Assembly: GCA_028820845.1 (NCBI GenBank)
Contig: JAPPII010000116.1
Coordinates: forward strand, 1-52,659
DNA from: Candidatus Poribacteria bacterium
GTDB lineage: Bacteria > Poribacteria > WGA-4E > WGA-3G
Length of the DNA: 52,659 nucleotides
Direction: 5' to 3'
The position numbers and the translations under genes were made by a program. The notes under the pieces were generated by a model. That model was not told where the DNA came from. It saw only the letters and a list, made by a program, of their open reading frames with translations, and did no database searches. Every line of letters begins with the position of its first letter. Position 1 is the first letter of the stretch. This document shows positions 52,618 to 52,659 of the stretch, in pieces.

Positions 52618-52659
52618 CTACCTAAAGGTAGGGGCTTCGGTTTCATAGCGACTGCGGTT
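52618..52659 (-). mobile_element. tnpB: 3' end of an IS200/IS605-type tnpB (partial) and element right end
   Basis: Reading inward from the window edge on the minus strand gives 13 codons, NRSRYETEAPTFR, then TAG. I recognise this as a typical TnpB C-terminus. The DNA that encodes it folds as CCCCTACC-TTTA-GGTAG-TGGG, the hairpin normally found at the right end of such elements and in the guide RNA of TnpB. The bulk of the gene is outside the window, so completeness cannot be judged. Confidence 0.6.

Noticed and set aside
1-52659. tRNA or rRNA genes
   Set aside because: No cloverleaf with conserved T-arm bases or rRNA core was recognised by eye; a dedicated search could still find a small RNA gene.

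Overview
The window most likely comes from a bacterium of the Poribacteria / Planctomycetes neighbourhood, with Candidatus Poribacteria my best guess. The reasons are the DUF1549/DUF1553 planctomycete-type cytochrome protein with a DUF1501 partner, a CxPxR sulfatase, an SBP56 protein, DUF362, DUF4432 and Gfo/Idh/MocA proteins, a secreted protein with cohesin-like, dockerin and FlgD-like C-terminal modules, and many dispersed intergenic hairpins. This assignment is inference; no rRNA or marker gene is present. Most genes lie on the minus strand. Coordinates below use starts chosen from Shine-Dalgarno (SD) sequences, several of which are TTG or GTG.

1-10.8 kb is a single minus-strand defence operon. 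Reading in its transcription direction: hsdM, an AlbA/GHKL-ATPase protein with an extra beta-rich tail, an 82-aa protein, hsdS, a SEFIR-domain protein, a SEFIR-AAA ATPase fusion, a DUF4276 (TOPRIM-like) protein, and hsdR. Most junctions overlap or are very short. The hsdR frame breaks off at about position 51, where its conserved C-terminal part should continue. The SEFIR / SEFIR-ATPase / DUF4276 set inside the type I restriction operon is the strongest candidate for an undescribed system.

11-21 kb holds metabolic and envelope genes on the minus strand: sulfatase, DUF711, accA, a BCCT transporter, an outer-membrane porin, a large DUF3352-like lipoprotein and a DUF4432 sugar-epimerase-like protein. 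21.4-23.6 kb is a short plus-strand block: a RelE/ParE toxin with an unusual internally duplicated upstream partner, an HD hydrolase and a lincosamide-nucleotidyltransferase-like enzyme.

23.5-35.3 kb is mostly minus strand: a membrane transporter, SBP56, a P1-nuclease/phospholipase-C-like secreted protein, DUF362, the murQ-sugar kinase pair for amino-sugar recycling, DUF2752/DUF4234 membrane proteins, a BMP-type binding lipoprotein, a Nudix hydrolase, gamma-glutamyltransferase and a glutaredoxin-like protein. A YCF48-type lipoprotein with a good promoter is on the plus strand.

35.4-47.1 kb carries a Gfo/Idh/MocA oxidoreductase (plus), a secreted protein of unknown function, two uncharacterised proteins, a zinc-type dehydrogenase, and the DUF1501 and PSD1 genes separated by a HicA/HicB toxin-antitoxin module and a small unknown gene, followed by a secreted LamG-like protein. 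47.2-52.7 kb holds an AAA ATPase with a DUF234-like nuclease tail behind a tandem palindromic operator, a Nudix hydrolase, a 90-bp MITE-like element, the multidomain secreted protein with a near-perfect 327-bp duplication, and at the right edge the last 13 codons of a probable IS200/IS605 TnpB.
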